Shown: one piece after another, positions 20,085-32,640 of the stretch
How the letters are laid out: every line of letters begins with the position of its first letter
How positions within the stretch are numbered: the stretch's first letter is position 1
Assembly: GCA_019633425.1 (NCBI GenBank)
Contig: WSUB01000216.1
Span: forward strand, 1 to 59,119
Origin: Tulasnella sp. 424
Lineage: Eukaryota; Basidiomycota; Agaricomycetes; Cantharellales; Tulasnellaceae
Reading direction: 5' to 3'
DNA length: 59,119 nt
Position numbers and translations under genes: made by a program
Notes under the pieces: model-generated
Seen by the model: only the letters and a program-made list of their open reading frames with translations
The model's database searches: none
Told to the model about the DNA's origin: nothing

Positions 20085-22817
20085 TTGTAATTTGTGTCAG
20101 GGTCTTTATTTGGAGTGCTTGCTCTACTCTGTCTTTGGCAAGGGGCTTTCCTCTCATTTGGGCTCGACTTGTGCTCCGCTCACACTCCGTTGGGGGTTTC
20201 ACACCTCAAATAAGACTAATGACCCAAGAGAAATGGTTCATATTCGGGTCCGGATACTAATTAAGGGCTGCTGGTGAATCCCAAGTAGTTTTCCATTGTG
20301 TAATATTCTCAGATTCCCCACCAATGCCTTGATCTGGATTACTGTTCTTCCAGTTGCTGAGGCTGTGGTATTTCCTCAGCGCTTTCTTGTTGGACTAATT
20401 TCCTGGCCATTTGAACAATGCTGGCAATGGAACTTGCAACACAGGGAATCCCATTATTATAAGCACCTGGACGTTTGGATAACTTCACAGGAATCAGCAT
20501 TGCTTCATTTGTATGTATGTACCAGTGTCAAACCAATTGTGAGGTTGCTGACTTAGGAGTGGGGTGTTCAGGTCAAGATATAAATAGAGGTTAACTATCT
20601 ATGCACACCCCTAGCAAATCATGATTTTCTCATGTGACTTACTCTGATAAAACCTTGGAGGTGGCGGACCTTTCTCCCGATTTCCTCAGCTAAGAAGATT
20701 CAAGTTCTCCTACTTATGAGAAAGTCTTGTTGTCAAGTCTCAAGACTTTCATGTAAGCTTTTAGCTGTATACAATTCTGGAGGTTTCGCTTCATAATTTT
20801 ATGGAGATGAAAATGTTGTGTCCTTCCTCCACTATTTTCAGTTGGGTTTCCTGCAGTGCTAGCAGAAGGTGACTATTATTTTCAACCTGCTTTTTCTCCC
20901 TTGTTTGAGTGTTTTAGTGGTTGGGACCTGAGGGATTTCTCAAATTCTGATTTCATGGGAGAAAATACCCATGAATACATTTCTCTGCTATTAGAAAATC
21001 TCTTGCAGAAAATTGTGATGGGGTATGTCCAAAGATTGCTTAGGTCGATATGCTTGCTGATGTGGTCTCCTGAGTTTCACCAACATCCTGAATAATTGCC
21101 ACCCCCTATATCTCTTCCCTTGAAAAAATACAGTGGCCCATTGCTTTTTTCCTTCAACTGTACTTGGCTCCTTTAGTACATTGTAGTTGGGAAGAATGTG
21201 ACTCTTTTGTATGACAGACACTAGTATCAGCGAGAGTTTAGATTACAGGTGTGGGGGCAAGGTGTTGTCTACTTGTAGGCAACAAACAGAGCTTACCACC
21301 ACCTCGCCCATCAATGTTCATTGTGTAACCAGAGTGTATATCTTGCCTGAGGTCTCTTTTACAGCTGCACCACCATGTCTTGCTGTTGAGATGTACCCCA
21401 ACATGAAACCGACACCTTTAGCATCGCTGGAACTTGAAATTCTGGTGCTGGCAGGTGGTCTTGGTAAAACCAGAAGATCTTGCTATCAGCTTAAGTCCAT
21501 GATATATCACAGAGGTAATCACTTTGTTTCTCGATATATTGATTAAGACAGTAATCTGTGGTGCCTTTATAGTCAATTGATGATAGACTGTTATCTCATT
21601 CATAATAGGGTTGGAGTACAGAATGGTACCAGCAATCTCCCTTTCTCTATTTTCCCACTGATTTATGAGTTAACTGTTCTTTTTGAGGTGCAGTATTTGG
21701 ATTCAACACCCATTGCTCTAGTTGGGTGCAAAGTGCCTATCATCAAGGCTTGAACAGCAGTTTAGACCTGTGGCACTTTCAAAGAAACTTGCAAAGTGTA
21801 CGAGATCTGGTGAATTGGTATACACAGCTACTCTGAAAGTCTCTTACAATAACCAGATTCTTGAGCCACTTTTGTTCTTCCTGTGTACTCACAAGAATCC
21901 TTTCAATCTGCATTTAGTGAAAGGATGTAGAGTTATGTGATTTACCTGCCTCAAGGGGGTGTAGCCTGTTCATGGTACTGAATGACATTGGAGGTTGTCT
22001 GGTTGACATCCAGGTCATGTTGGGCTGTTGTTGGGGGTTTTCTTCAATGAGCTTGTCATCCTGTATCCAGAACATGCTTGTCAAAAGGATCTTCACCAGT
22101 CAAGATCTCCTGTCATGGAACTGAAGGGATTACCCTCCCTGTCATCACTAGGACCACCTCTACTGCTCACATTGTTGGATAGCAATGTTGGTGTGCCAAT
22201 CGAACACCAACTTTTGTATGCATTTGGCTTCTGCCCATGTAATGGTCATGGACATGTGTTGATTTTCCTCATTGAACTACCAACACATACAGTGTGTATC
22301 CTGTTCAGATTTCACCCCTTGATAGGTTATGAGTGGAGCCCACATCGAAACAACACTTTTGAGTCGCTTAGACAATTGCATTGTTCATCATCATTTGCCC
22401 TAATTGATCAGGACTAAGTCCATACAAGACAACCAGGTGCTATGGCTCTATGACCATCACCCCGGTCCGGCCTCTTCCCTACTGTCTGCAAGTAACAACC
22501 TCTCAGTGGACCTTCCAATCACTCTCTCCCACTTCACCCCTGATGTTTCATCAACAGCACTAGGTTCATTCACTTATTGCTATGTTGCCCCTACTGACCC
22601 ACATTACCTTTGAGCTACAGAAACACCTGGGCAAGTTACTCTTGAACAATTAGATCACCTACTATTCTCATGCCCAGTTATTGTTCTGCTGCATTTAGGA
22701 ACATAGAGACTTTGGTTCTGGCAACAACAGCCACATAGCACATTCCCACAATCAAAAGTATCGAATTTTTAAACCACCAACTCCCATCGCCCTCTATGTC
22801 CTCCAGAACCACGATAC
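20085..22817. other. No gene recognised
   Basis: Holds repeat R3 copy 1 (20602-20672) and many short frames. The frame 22028-22417 (plus, 129 codons) is the longest, but has no family motif I know. Possibly DIRS 3' sequence followed by other decayed elements. Confidence 0.45.
20602..20672. repeat. Direct repeat R3, copy 1
   Basis: ACACCCCTAGCAAATCATG and the following 50 bp match 58767-58838 in the same orientation with about six differences. At 58.8 kb it is joined directly to repeat R2. Confidence 0.75.
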
Positions 22818-24231
22818 TCTTAGACTTCAGTATCTGGGTTGCGTGCGCTGACCGTGGGAACGGGAAGTCGCCGCACGGGAACGTATTCGAAGTGGAAGTA
22901 AATCAAGGTAAACTAATTACTTAGTTTAGCCTGTACTTAGACCTTCGTACGTAGTCGTGGAGTGAATAGAAGATAGCGGGGATCTTATTTGAGAGAGAAA
23001 GACGGACGGGAACGTCCGGTGTCGAGCGGGAAGCGGTCACACTGAGACTGGTACCAAAATAGGGAATTGAGAACGAAAGATGAGTTTTCGCTGGAATTCC
23101 GGCATTCTATCACTCGGACTAAGTTCGTTAAGTCTATTCGTGAACACCGAAGGCGTTTCCGGGGTAGTTACCCGAAGGGGAACGTCTTAAATGAGCCGGG
23201 CGATGCGGAGCGAAGCCCGGTTTGATTAAGCACCAGCTTCAGACTTCTCAGAAGCGGTCGTTCGCTATCTAGAAGTGCGAATTTCGTCACGCTAGGACCA
23301 CCGTTAGGTTCGCACTGGCGAGGGCTTTCGAATGGCACCAAAAGCGTAAGTGCTTTCCCAAAAGGGAGTTTGCTAATCCGGGATAAAGCGAACGAAGGGT
23401 GGGGATAACGATTACCTCAAAAGGAATTGTTTATTCACTTAATTATCAATAGTACAAAATGTAGCTAATGATAATACAAATACGTCAGTGTGCTTACTGC
23501 ATGATTCGGTGAACTTTCGGGCTCGCTAGAGGCCGGAAAGTGTCGGGGACGTCTGGGACGGCACCGGCACAGATATCAAGTTTATGCTCACGCTGATAAC
23601 GCAAGAACCCTTTATCCTGAAAGGTTAAACGGTAAGTGATTCGTTTATCACGCGGAATCTAGCGGGATTGAGATTCGCAGAGCGAAAGGGTTAACAGGGG
23701 GTAAAAGGGTTGTTCTGCCTCTCCTGAGGCAGAACCCGTATTTATTTGCTAGCTAAGGTCGTGCTAGGTTATTCTAGATTATTCTACATGGTTCTATTAC
23801 TTTCCCGAACCTTCCATGTGCAGCGGAAGGCGCGGGCAATGCACCGGTGGTCTGCACGAGGCTTTGGGCGCTTAATTGCCAATTTAGGGAATTAAGCGGC
23901 CCCGAGCCTGTTGCAACGTGCTGCAGCACGTTGTAAACCATCGGCGAGTCGCCCGAAAGGATTCGTTGGACTTACAAGGCTTAAGTCGACGAATCCGGTC
24001 ATGAAAGAAGAAATTGAGGCATCGGCTGGTTTCTCAAACAAAGGATCCCAAAAAGGTAATTTCGTTATTTATGTAGTTTTTGGCTCCAGAGTTTCACGGA
24101 TATTCTACGCGGAGACGAAAGCGAAATAAGGAAGAAATTTATTATAGTAAAAATGAAATGGGAAAACTATTTATCGGTACATTCTGAGGTGGGGAAATTC
24201 GTGTAGGTACGAATCCCACGGTTCCCTAACA
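22818..24231 (-). mobile_element. Solo LTR family L1, copy B (1,414 bp), perfect TSD
   Basis: Inverted relative to copies A and C. It ends at the right with GGTTCCCTAACA (reverse complement of the family start) and begins at the left with TCTTAGACTTCAG (one change from the TG border). The 5-bp target duplication GATAC flanks it exactly at 22813-22817 and 24232-24236. No internal element sequence is present, so it is a solo LTR left by LTR-LTR recombination (inference). Confidence 0.9.
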
Positions 24232-24766
24232 GATACCTATTGCACTTACCCCCAATACAGTTGGAGGATGGATCTGCCAAGTGGAGAACAAAGCCCTTAA
24301 ACTTGGTGCTGCTCTTACCCTCAATGGAGTGGAAGCCAAATCAGCGACTGGAATGTAGCTAATTGAACTTGGATCCAGGTACCTCTTCAGAAAGTCCCAG
24401 CTGGCATGGCACATCTGAAATTGCTAGATGAGGCCCAGATGTGAATTATTGAAGGCATACCACTCACAGACACAAAATGAAGTACAATAAACTGGTTGCC
24501 TGCAGACCACAGGCTCTAGAACCTCTGCAGTTCAAACCCTCCTTCTCCTCAAGGTGACACCCTGTTCTTTAACTGCCTCATGATTTTATTCCATACCCAC
24601 AACCTACTGACTTCACATCTCCCTTTCTCATCCCCCTTCTGAAACTATCCCTCCATATTGTCTCAAGTATATGCATTACAGAGCTAGAAACATACCTCAC
24701 CAATTCCAAACACACCCCCACCCCCCTTAAAACACCCTTCAGGCAAGATTGCCACAACACCAGGGC

Positions 24767-25441
24767 CTTTAAACAACACACAATTGATTTAGCAGAGAAA
24801 ACATACAAAACTCCATCACTCTTGATATGGATAATCTCTCAAATGGGCGTTCTGGATGATCCAGTGCCACCCACATTTGAGTTGAAGGCTTGGGGGCATG
24901 GTCAGTTGAACTTAACATAGGATGTACAACAAAGTGACTTACAGTATCAAACATCGGATGGCTTGCATTCAAAAGCATGCCAAAGCCCTGAGGAGGTCTT
25001 CTTAATCAGGGTTGATCTCTATTCCTGCCATGGAGTGCCTTAGGGCTTGGCAACACACCCAATTGACAAACCAGGTGTCTCGATATAGGGTTCAGGCAGG
25101 AACAGGAGTATGAGGGTTGAGTTTGATGACCAAGTGGTTGTGGTGGTTTGGTGTGATTAGAAAAGGAGTTGGTGGGGTGAGGGAGAGTGGGGAGATGGTG
25201 GATGGTTGTTCAAGATGGGTTTGTACACTTGTTTGACACACTTATAGCCAACAGGAAACACAACACATGATTGATTTAGCAGAGAAAAATAGATCATTTT
25301 TGATATGGATACTCTCCTGAAGGGGTGTTTTTAATGACCAGAGCCATCCACATCTGAGTTGGTGGCTTAGGGGCACAGTCAGTGGAACATGACATACAAC
25401 AGTGTAACTCACCACATCAAACAGCGAATTGCTTGAATGCT
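24767..25441. repeat. Direct repeat pair about 487 bp apart
   Basis: 24767-24973 and 25254-25441 share ATTGATTTAGCAGAGAAAA, a TTGATATGGAT(A)..TCTC block, a CCACAT(T/C)TGAGTTG block, GG(G/C)CA.GGTCAGT-like and A(T/C)CAAACA motifs in the same order. Similarity is moderate, by eye about 75 percent. Confidence 0.65.
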
Positions 25442-27412
25442 ACATACTTCCTGGGCCTCTTAGACCTCTTTCAGAGTGGGGGAAAGTGGGGAGACAGTCA
25501 ATGGTGGTTTGAGATGGGTTTGTATGCCCGGCAAGGCGCTTATGGTCTAAGCTTAAGTTAGCCTAAAGAAAAGGAGGGGAAATAACAACTGGACATTCAG
25601 TCCAGTGCACAGGGGTTTCAATATCTGGGTAAAACTAAAGCATTCCTTACCTTCGCCCATCACTGGAGTGCTGCTAGGAATGGGTGTGGGCATTTAGCCA
25701 CTGTGCAGGGCGCAAGAGCATCCGAATGACGGCATTACCATCTTATGGCTGTCCACAAGGAGATACTAACCAAGGTCGCACCACTTGACTTGCTTCACTA
25801 CACTGTACTTCTAATGCCTGAAGGCCATAACATGCGGTATTTTCGTTGGCTGCTTTGGCTGGGTTCAACAGGGATGGCGAGGATGGCGTCTTTTCAAGTT
25901 AGGCACTGGACCTCTGCAGCTCGATTGCAAATCTTTAAGATTCTGTGTTGGACTTGAATGTTTCTCTAATGGACAAAACAGTAGGGCAACATATCAGGAG
26001 ATTGTCTATAGATGGGCCTGCCTATAAGAGAAAGACAAATCAGACCTTACAGCTTTGCCATATTCGTCACTGGGAGGATTCTTGATGTCAGAAAAGGTAG
26101 ACCAAAGCTGGTAAAGATTGGTTCTAGCCCTGGTCAGCCACTACAGAAGAAGCAGAGGTCAATCAATAAGAACATTTCAATTCCCAAGTGCTGTGGGCCA
26201 AGTCAGGCCTACCTTTTGACTGAAGTAGATAGTGAGTGGATCCTGACCCTCAAGATTAATGGGATCAGCCTGGCCATTGGATGGAGATATGAGGTGGAAT
26301 AGGTTCATTCCAGGCTTCTTATTAAGATGGCAGTGAGGTTATTGCCAGTGTGCACTTCCATAGAGGTCTGACAAGGGAGAGACGTGTTCAGGTCTAGAGA
26401 CCCAAAGACCACACAGACTCACCTTATACTCCAAGTACAATGTCCTCATCTGACTCGGAGTCTTCATCTCTTGTTTCCCAGACACAAGGAGGTTTCAAGC
26501 GTATTGGAGCCTCTGGGCCTTCGACACCCTAATGGTGAGGCCGTTATCAAGCATTGGAGGTAGGAGCTTCCTAATTATGAGATCAAGAATAAGTAGCTGG
26601 GTAGGATACAGGGAGGATTGGCTTACATTGCACGTGGATGGGCATTGGCATGGACAGTCCAAACTGCCTCGAGCAAGCGAGCTGAGCAGCACGCGCAAAG
26701 CAAAAGCTGCTGATCAGGGAGGTCAATTGGAATGCCTGATGGTAAAACATGTCAGGTTAGCTTGGCCACACACAATGACAGAATAAACGTGAAATGGGCC
26801 TGCAAGGGCAAAAACCTCATTCACGGTGTAAGCGCCAATTCCAGGGAAGTGTTGGCCTGCCCTTTGGATAACTGCTTGTACAGGCTGTGTGGGGGATAGC
26901 CTCTGTGCTTCCAACCAGCTGACGATCTCATAAAGGTAAAGATCAAAGCCCGCAATAGGGTCAAAATGGTTGGCTGGGAGGTCTTCAATGTAGGCAGCCC
27001 AATGAAACTGCAACTGCAGAGGTGGAGGAGGAGTGTCAGATGAAAAAAACAGATGCAGGGGAGTAAGAAACTTGCCTGACTAATACCATCTGAGCTTACG
27101 AAAGCCATGACTCGATCGCCAAAGTTGAGGGCAAGAGTGATCTGGGACTTGTGAATCTGGGTTTCAAGGTTCTGGTCAGAGGTGCTCTGATGCGTGTTTG
27201 AGCTGGAACCGACAAACCTGGCAACCGACTTTACTGTTGGAAAATAGCATCAGGGACTGTGTTCTGTGGTCTCATAATGTCTAACACCTGCAGGGAGATC
27301 TTCATGTCAAGAAGCATGTCAACAGCACATTTGAGGCGATAAAAGGGTTCAGGGTCCTCCTTCTTAACTTGGATTTGCATGCTGTTAAACATGCTGGTGT
27401 CATAATAACACA

Positions 27413-27493
27413 CTGTAACCCTATTAGCTCAATGAGGTTCTATTTGATAGACAGTAAGAACGTTACCTGTAACCCTATTAGCTCAATGAGGTT
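27413..27493. repeat. 27-bp perfect repeat, two copies 54 bp apart
   Basis: CTGTAACCCTATTAGCTCAA and the next 7 bp occur at 27413-27439 and again at 27467-27493, separated by 27 bp. Confidence 0.9.
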
Positions 27494-27948
27494 GAGAAAA
27501 GAGGGATACAGCTTTGAGGGCAAAACCTTTATGCTCTGTCTAACAAACACATACAAAGGTATCAACAAATGGTAACACAATGTCCTGCGTAAATAGGTCA
27601 TAAGAGTAAAGTGGACATGACAATGTACTAATATAAACAGCGAATAAACAGAGCATCACAATATTACAATAGCTGGCAGTTTCCAGGTTGTCAGTGCATA
27701 TCATTACTCTGTGAGGGGGATGGGGGTTCTGAATGATGGTAACCAAATTAAGGACAACAGAAAGCAATTTGCAGTAAAAGATGTTGATGGCTGGGAGGTG
27801 GGGAGGCTGGCAGGGGTGTCAACATCAAACCTTTCATGTTTGACAGCTATGTTGTCCATTGTGATGGAGCCATACATATTCCAGAATCCCATCCCTTCTT
27901 GGCATGCATCGCAAATGAACACAGTATCGGCTTGTTTGACATCCCAGT

Positions 27949-28070
27949 TGTTATGAACCATGGGATCCGTGTCTATGTGGATGGCCCACCCCTAAATGTA
28001 GTTGTAGTTACGCACCTCGCTCTGTGGTCTAGGAAATAAACTGTACATTCTTTCACTTTTGTGCATAATT
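27949..28070 (+). repeat. L1 LTR fragment G (old 5' end)
   Basis: TGTTATGAACCATGGGATCCGT is a diverged form of the L1 start. Similarity to fragment F (36434) continues through the TAGTAGTTA and TAGGAAAT region. CpG sites of copies A-C are mostly lost here. Confidence 0.55.
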
Positions 28071-28315
28071 GAATGACAGTCAATCAATGGAAAACATTTC
28101 TTTATGATTTGTAGGTCCAGCATGGCACCTAGAGCACAGGTAAAAGTGACGGAAGATGCACTCAAGGTTATTCCCTAATTCATCCTCTGATATATCCTTG
28201 TGATGGATAAACTTGAACAGCTATACAACATTCTTTCACATTCAAAACTGCAGCACCTGCTCTAACCTATATACAGAATGTTTGTACTATGACAAAGTGT
28301 GTTGCTAAGGAATAA

Positions 28316-29739
28316 TTAATGCCTGACTGGCCTCGTCATGATTGCTGCAGAGTTGCCAGACACTCGTTGTTGCCCCACCCATGCCATCAGCTGTCCTGCT
28401 GAAACATGACTGAGAGGGAATGGCCTTTCATCACAAACACCCCGCACTGCGACACCCTTCTTCATGGAATTGATAAGACTCTTTGTTGTCATTTCACGTT
28501 GGAATCTCAGCAACTCAGGTTCAACTGGATCATCAGCGCCCCAGCTGAATAAAAGAAGTCTTCCTCCATTGCTAGCCTCAGCATCAAGCTCATAACCGCT
28601 GCATCTTCCCTGGACTCTTCCCTGATCATGAGGTCCTTCGAAGAAACCAGGACACATCTTGCATCTGAGGGAATTCCAGTGAGGTCTTGGACTAACCACA
28701 GCATGCTGCCATACAAATTTGGCTGATTTATGAATGGGTAGAATCTGTCAACTTCACCAAACCATCCTGGAATGACTTCATATGATGCCTTTGATTCAGG
28801 AATACTCTCTGGTTCTGTGAACACAGGATTACTTCCGAAGTCTAGCCATCAGGGCCAGTCATTAGGGCTCAAGCAAATTGCTGTCCTCACACAGCAGCTG
28901 GTCAATGGTATATGCATTCGTTGGCCCCTCATGGCTCTTTGAGCTGCTTCTTCATTGCACTCAACTTCAGTAGTTTCTCCATGACACAAACATCACACAT
29001 CAGGACATCAAGCTGGCCAGCATTCCCATGTTTGATGGTGGAGGCCAGGTGAGATTACTTTTTGCACTGTTTGGAACCTGTCAGCATTGTGTAATATATT
29101 TTGCAGCCGGGGCCTGACGATGTTCTTGCAGCTAGACATGAAACTCTTTATAATTATGTAGGATTTTGTCGTTTTTGTCAGGGATCTTAACCCTGCAGTC
29201 ATCATAAAGAGTACCGAGCTCAATTACTCACAAAGTACAGACACAGTATTTTCAATACAAGACTACTCGTCTTGCCTATACATATCTTGAAGTCACTCTT
29301 TGTTGGGTAGGGTGTATCCAGCTGGACAAAGATCATCCACATTGAATAGACAATTCACAGGGACATCATGATGGGTAATGTGCAATACAGCAAGTGTGTG
29401 GCAGTTATTGTGCAAGCTGGGACCAGGTCGTTCAGAAGGGCATGTGCAAGCTGGCAGCATTCCACCACTTGTTAAAATCGCTATCTTCGAGGACCAGCTG
29501 GAATAACCTTTTCCCACCCAGGCAAACAAGGTGTTCTGCAAGATGGCTTGATGGGGAGAGAGATGCCAGGGCTCTGGGTCACAGACCAGTCCATCAATGA
29601 GCCATGCACCACCCTCGATAGTGGATCTGTCATCAGCATTGTTGTTGTTCACAGAGAGACATGTGCTGTGAAGACATGCATTCCAGATTTCTTGTTGGTG
29701 TTGAAGTTGTTGAGCCTTGCGTTCAGTGCATCAATTGTC
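28316..29739 (-). pseudogene. Unrecognised minus-strand pseudogene, downstream half
   Basis: Minus-strand frames with protein-like composition: WLIDGLVCDPEPWHLSPHQA and TCPSERPGPSLHNNCHTLAV (29293-29652), LRSLTKTTKSYIIIKSF (29008-29223), and YEVIPGWFGEVDRFYPF to FFYSAGALMIQLNLS (28507-28824), continuing in another frame to 28316 (FQREMTTKSLINSMKKG). I do not recognise the family. The upstream half is at 35603-36311, on the other side of the copia element. Across the copia target site the frame is continuous once the element and one TSD copy are ignored. Several frame changes show decay. It could be an old DNA-transposon protein or a lineage-specific fungal gene. Confidence 0.45.
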
Positions 29740-29744
29740 CATAC

Positions 29745-29886
29745 TGTTAAGAGGGTAAAGCGCAGTGGGTAGACACACGAAGGGGAATTGATCAATAGAT
29801 ATATTACACCTTTACACTTGTTCGTGTTACTTATATACATCAAATAACAACTCTGTACAAACAATGTTTGAATGCCTATTCTAACA
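29745..29886 (-). repeat. copia 3' LTR (142 bp)
   Basis: TG..CA borders with TGTTA/TAACA ends. Minus strand TATATAAG near 29830 is a possible TATA box. Six transitions separate it from the 5' LTR; in this copy the CpG-containing forms CACACGAAGG and TTCGTG are kept, while GATCAAT and GTTTGAA have lost CpG. Confidence 0.93.
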
Positions 29887-29899
29887 CACCCCCTCAATC
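29887..29899 (-). promoter_or_regulatory. Polypurine tract of copia element
   Basis: Minus strand GATTGAGGGGGTG directly before the 3' LTR; it primes plus-strand DNA synthesis in such elements. The copia relic at 5651-5663 has almost the same tract. Confidence 0.8.
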
Positions 29900-29910
29900 A
29901 AAGATTGGTT

Positions 29911-30297
29911 TTACATAATCCCTAATCCTAAGTGATGTTCTTCCACTAATGGTCTTGGAAGAGGTTTCATAAGAATGTCGGCAGTCATTTGTTGGGTAGG
30001 AATAAAATGAACTGAAATGTTGTTTCGTTTGACTTCTTGATGGATCCAGTGGTATCGAATGTCTAGATGTTTCATACATCCGTGGTGTTCAGGATTCTTG
30101 ACAACAGCCATAGCGGATTGGTTATCCATAATAAGAGGTGAAGGTCTGGAAATTTTGAATCCTAGCTCTTTTAAGAGTCCGCACATCCAGACTATCTCTT
30201 GACCTGCGGTTACGGCTGCCATATATTCTGCTTCTTTTGACGACCACGCTACTGATGTCTGCTTCTTGCTTGACCAACTGATTGCTCCAGTTCCCAT
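29911..30297 (-). pseudogene. copia RNase H domain
   Basis: Degrades the RNA strand during reverse transcription. The frame reads GTGAISWSSKKQTSVAWSSK, then EAEYMA, then MDNQSAMAVVKNPEHHGCMK, HLDIRYHWI and TADILMKPLPRP, ending in a stop. The SKKQ..VA.SS.EAEY motif with its catalytic Glu, the DNQSA Asp and the ADI..KPL tail are all present. An upstream stop and frame change separate it from the reverse transcriptase. Within the domain no damage is seen. Confidence 0.88.
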
Positions 30298-30366
30298 CTT
30301 TAGGAAATACCTGGTTGTTGATTGATAGGTGTCTAAGCATCCAGCGTGATCGGTGTCACTGTAAGC

Positions 30367-31706
30367 TCAGAATAATTTGGTGGACAGTTGCTGTTCTTCT
30401 CCCACTGGTTTATATTTGAGCTTGAGATCAATGGTCGACTTTAGATAGCGGAATAAGTGTTTAACTGCTTTCCAATGAGCAATTCCTGGGTGATTGTTGA
30501 ACTGCGCTGGCTTTGCAACCGTGTGGGAGATATCAGGTCTGGTGGCGACAGCGAGATACATGAGGGCTCCGACATTGTTGATGTAGGGAACATTTCTCAT
30601 CTCCTGGGTTTCTTCCTCTGTCTTTAGTCCGTATTCTTTGCTGAGTTGACTTCCAGGATCCATAGGAGTGGACACGCCGCTGCATTCTACCATGTTGAAT
30701 CGGTTCAGCATGTTGGTGATGTATTGGGATTGAGATAGTTGGAGGCAGTGTTTCTTTTGGTCATACTCAACTTTCATTCCAAGGATGTATGACGTTGGTC
30801 CTAAATCTCGGATTTTGAAGTGTTTGGATAGTTCATCTTTTACCCATTTAATCCGTTCGTCCGACTTCGAGGTGACAGTAACATCGTCCACGAATACAGG
30901 AAGGATAACATGGACGTCTTTGTGCATCCAAACGTATACACTTAGGTCGGCATTGATTTGTTTGAAGCCTGGAGAGCTGCAAGATGTGCTGTGGGGGCGA
31001 AAACTTGGTCGAAGTCGACTCCTGGGGCTTGAGCGTATCCTTTTGCAACTAGTTGGCCTTTGTATTGTTTGATTGAGCCATCTGATTTCCATTTGATGAG
31101 GAAGACCCATTGTGAGCCGATTGCTTTCCGTCCCTTTGGTAGTTCTACTAAGTCCCAAGTGCCGTTTTGTTGTAAGGCTTGTACTTCCTTCTCTGCTGCT
31201 TCCATCCACTTGTCTGCATCTTCCCTGGTCATGGCTTCTTTCCAACTGCGTGGGGAGTCCTCAGGTCGTACCGCTGCACTGTTTGCCTTTTCTACAGCAA
31301 TGTCGAGGCCAATTTTGTATGCTTCACGCCACGAGAGGAAGTCATTACTGATTCCATAGATGTATTTGAGTGAGTCAGTGATTGGGGTGGCTTTAAGTGC
31401 TAGGTCCATGTCAACTTCATCTTCTGAATCTTGTGGGAATTCTCCAGGTAGTGGGCATTCTGAGTTTCTATTCTTGTCACCCCCTCGATCCACTACTTGG
31501 AATTCACCCCCTTCATCTAGTACTTCAATTCTCCGAGGTGCCGGTTGGGTTCCGCGACGTGTGCCTGTATAGTAGTCTGTCACTCCTTTTTCAGCAGTTT
31601 GGATTGGTCTTGAGCTGGGGAGCGGCGGTGTGGCTTTTGACAGGCCTGCTGTGGGTGCCGTCTTCAGCTTTTCTGCAAACGTCAGTTTTGCTGGGGAAGG
31701 TGGCAA
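30367..31706 (-). pseudogene. copia reverse transcriptase with internal deletion
   Basis: The first part (30942-31706) has a Pro-rich linker, then SWKEAMTREDADKWMEAAEK, NGTWDLVELPKGRKAIGSQW, VFLIKWKSDGSIKQYKGQLV and VDFDQVFAPTAHLAAL. The frame then jumps (near 30980) to GFKQINADLSVYVW, VFVDDVTVTSKSDERI (30871-30900 encodes FVDD), ILGMKVEYDQ and YLAVATRPDISHTV, ending at 30367. Roughly 95 residues expected between LAAL and GFKQIN, including motif A (ID.SNAFL) and motif B (LYGLKQ), are missing, so the enzyme is dead although the VDD motif is kept. Confidence 0.88.
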
Positions 31707-31795
31707 AGGAGGGAATGGGACTTGTTCCTTTCCTTTCCTTTGGTGGAAGGTGATGTTGCTTGAGGGTCAAGTGGCAGTGAAGGGATTGATGGAGC

Positions 31796-32640
31796 TCAAG
31801 GCAAAGATGGTGGTGGAGATGGATATGGAACTTGCAAGACTGCAGGAGTCAGTACTGACTGTGCTGGTGGAGGTGGAGGTGGATTTTGAGTCGTTACTAT
31901 GGATGGTATGATTTTGTCATCCTCCTCATCTTCTTCCTTTGAGGTCCAAAATGTCCGGATATCCGACTTGTCAGGGGTGACTGTTTGCTGTTTTGTTGAA
32001 AGTCCAGGGAAAGAGGTTTCGTCGAAAATAGCATCTCTTGTGATTCCGGCTTTCTTCGTGGATGGCTCATCGAACTTCCACCCTTTTACTCCGTCCTGTA
32101 AGCCATGAAAATGCATGGTCTTGTGTGCAAATCAAGGTTCTTGCGACTTTTCCGTGGAACGTTTACAAAGATCCAACAGCCAAAAGTTCGATACATCATT
32201 AGATCAGGTTTCTTTCCGTGTCGCATTTCATAGGATGTGGTATCTGAGAGAGCTGAGGATGGTGTGATGTTTCGGACGTTTGTGAGGTACTGGAGAGCTA
32301 GGTTCCAGAAGCTTTTTGGTAGGTTTGCTTGGTTTAGCATTGCTACTATCCCTTCTGCTAGGGTTCTGTTTAACCTCTCTGCGACTCCGTTCTGAGAAGG
32401 GGTTGCTACTACCGTTTGTTCTTGTACAATTCCTCGTTTGTTCAGGAAGCTCTGGAGATCTTTGCTCATGTATTCACCCCCTTTGTCGTCTCGAAGGGCT
32501 TTGACTTTCTTTCCCGTCTGCGCCTCCATTGTGATTATGTATTGTTTTATGACGCCTGACGCGTCACTCTTTTTCTTCATGGGGACTGTCGTTTTGTCTC
32601 TGCATGCATCGTCGACTAGTACAATCTAATATTGGAAATG
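31796..32640 (-). pseudogene. copia integrase catalytic core and C-terminal linker
   Basis: Inserts element DNA. The minus frame reads VDDACRDKTTVPMKKKSDAS (from about 32625), GKKVKALRDDKGGEYMSKDL, TPSQNGVAERLNRTLAEGIV, FWNLALQYLTNVRNI and FGCWIFVNVPRK to 32086, then overlaps in a new frame GWKFDEPSTKKAGITRDAIF to an acidic and Pro-rich linker ending at 31796. The DDE residues: the first, in HTDVHGPL in the family, is HTNVHRPL here (just upstream, near 32670); the Asp of VDD and the Glu of NGVAE are kept. Confidence 0.88.

Larger units (their letters stand above)
24232..27948. other. No gene recognised; internal direct repeats
   Basis: Contains a duplicated segment (24767-24973 and 25254-25441) and a 27-bp perfect repeat (27413-27439, 27467-27493). 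The minus frame 26723-27013 (WAAYIEDLPANHFDPIAGFD and on) has protein-like composition but no motif I can name. A short plus frame at 26439-26531 is Ser/Asp-rich (MSSSDSESSSLVSQTQGGF). Confidence 0.45.

Noticed and set aside
27413..27493. CRISPR-like repeat pair
   Set aside because: Only two copies with one 27-bp spacer in a eukaryotic transposon-rich context; no cas genes.
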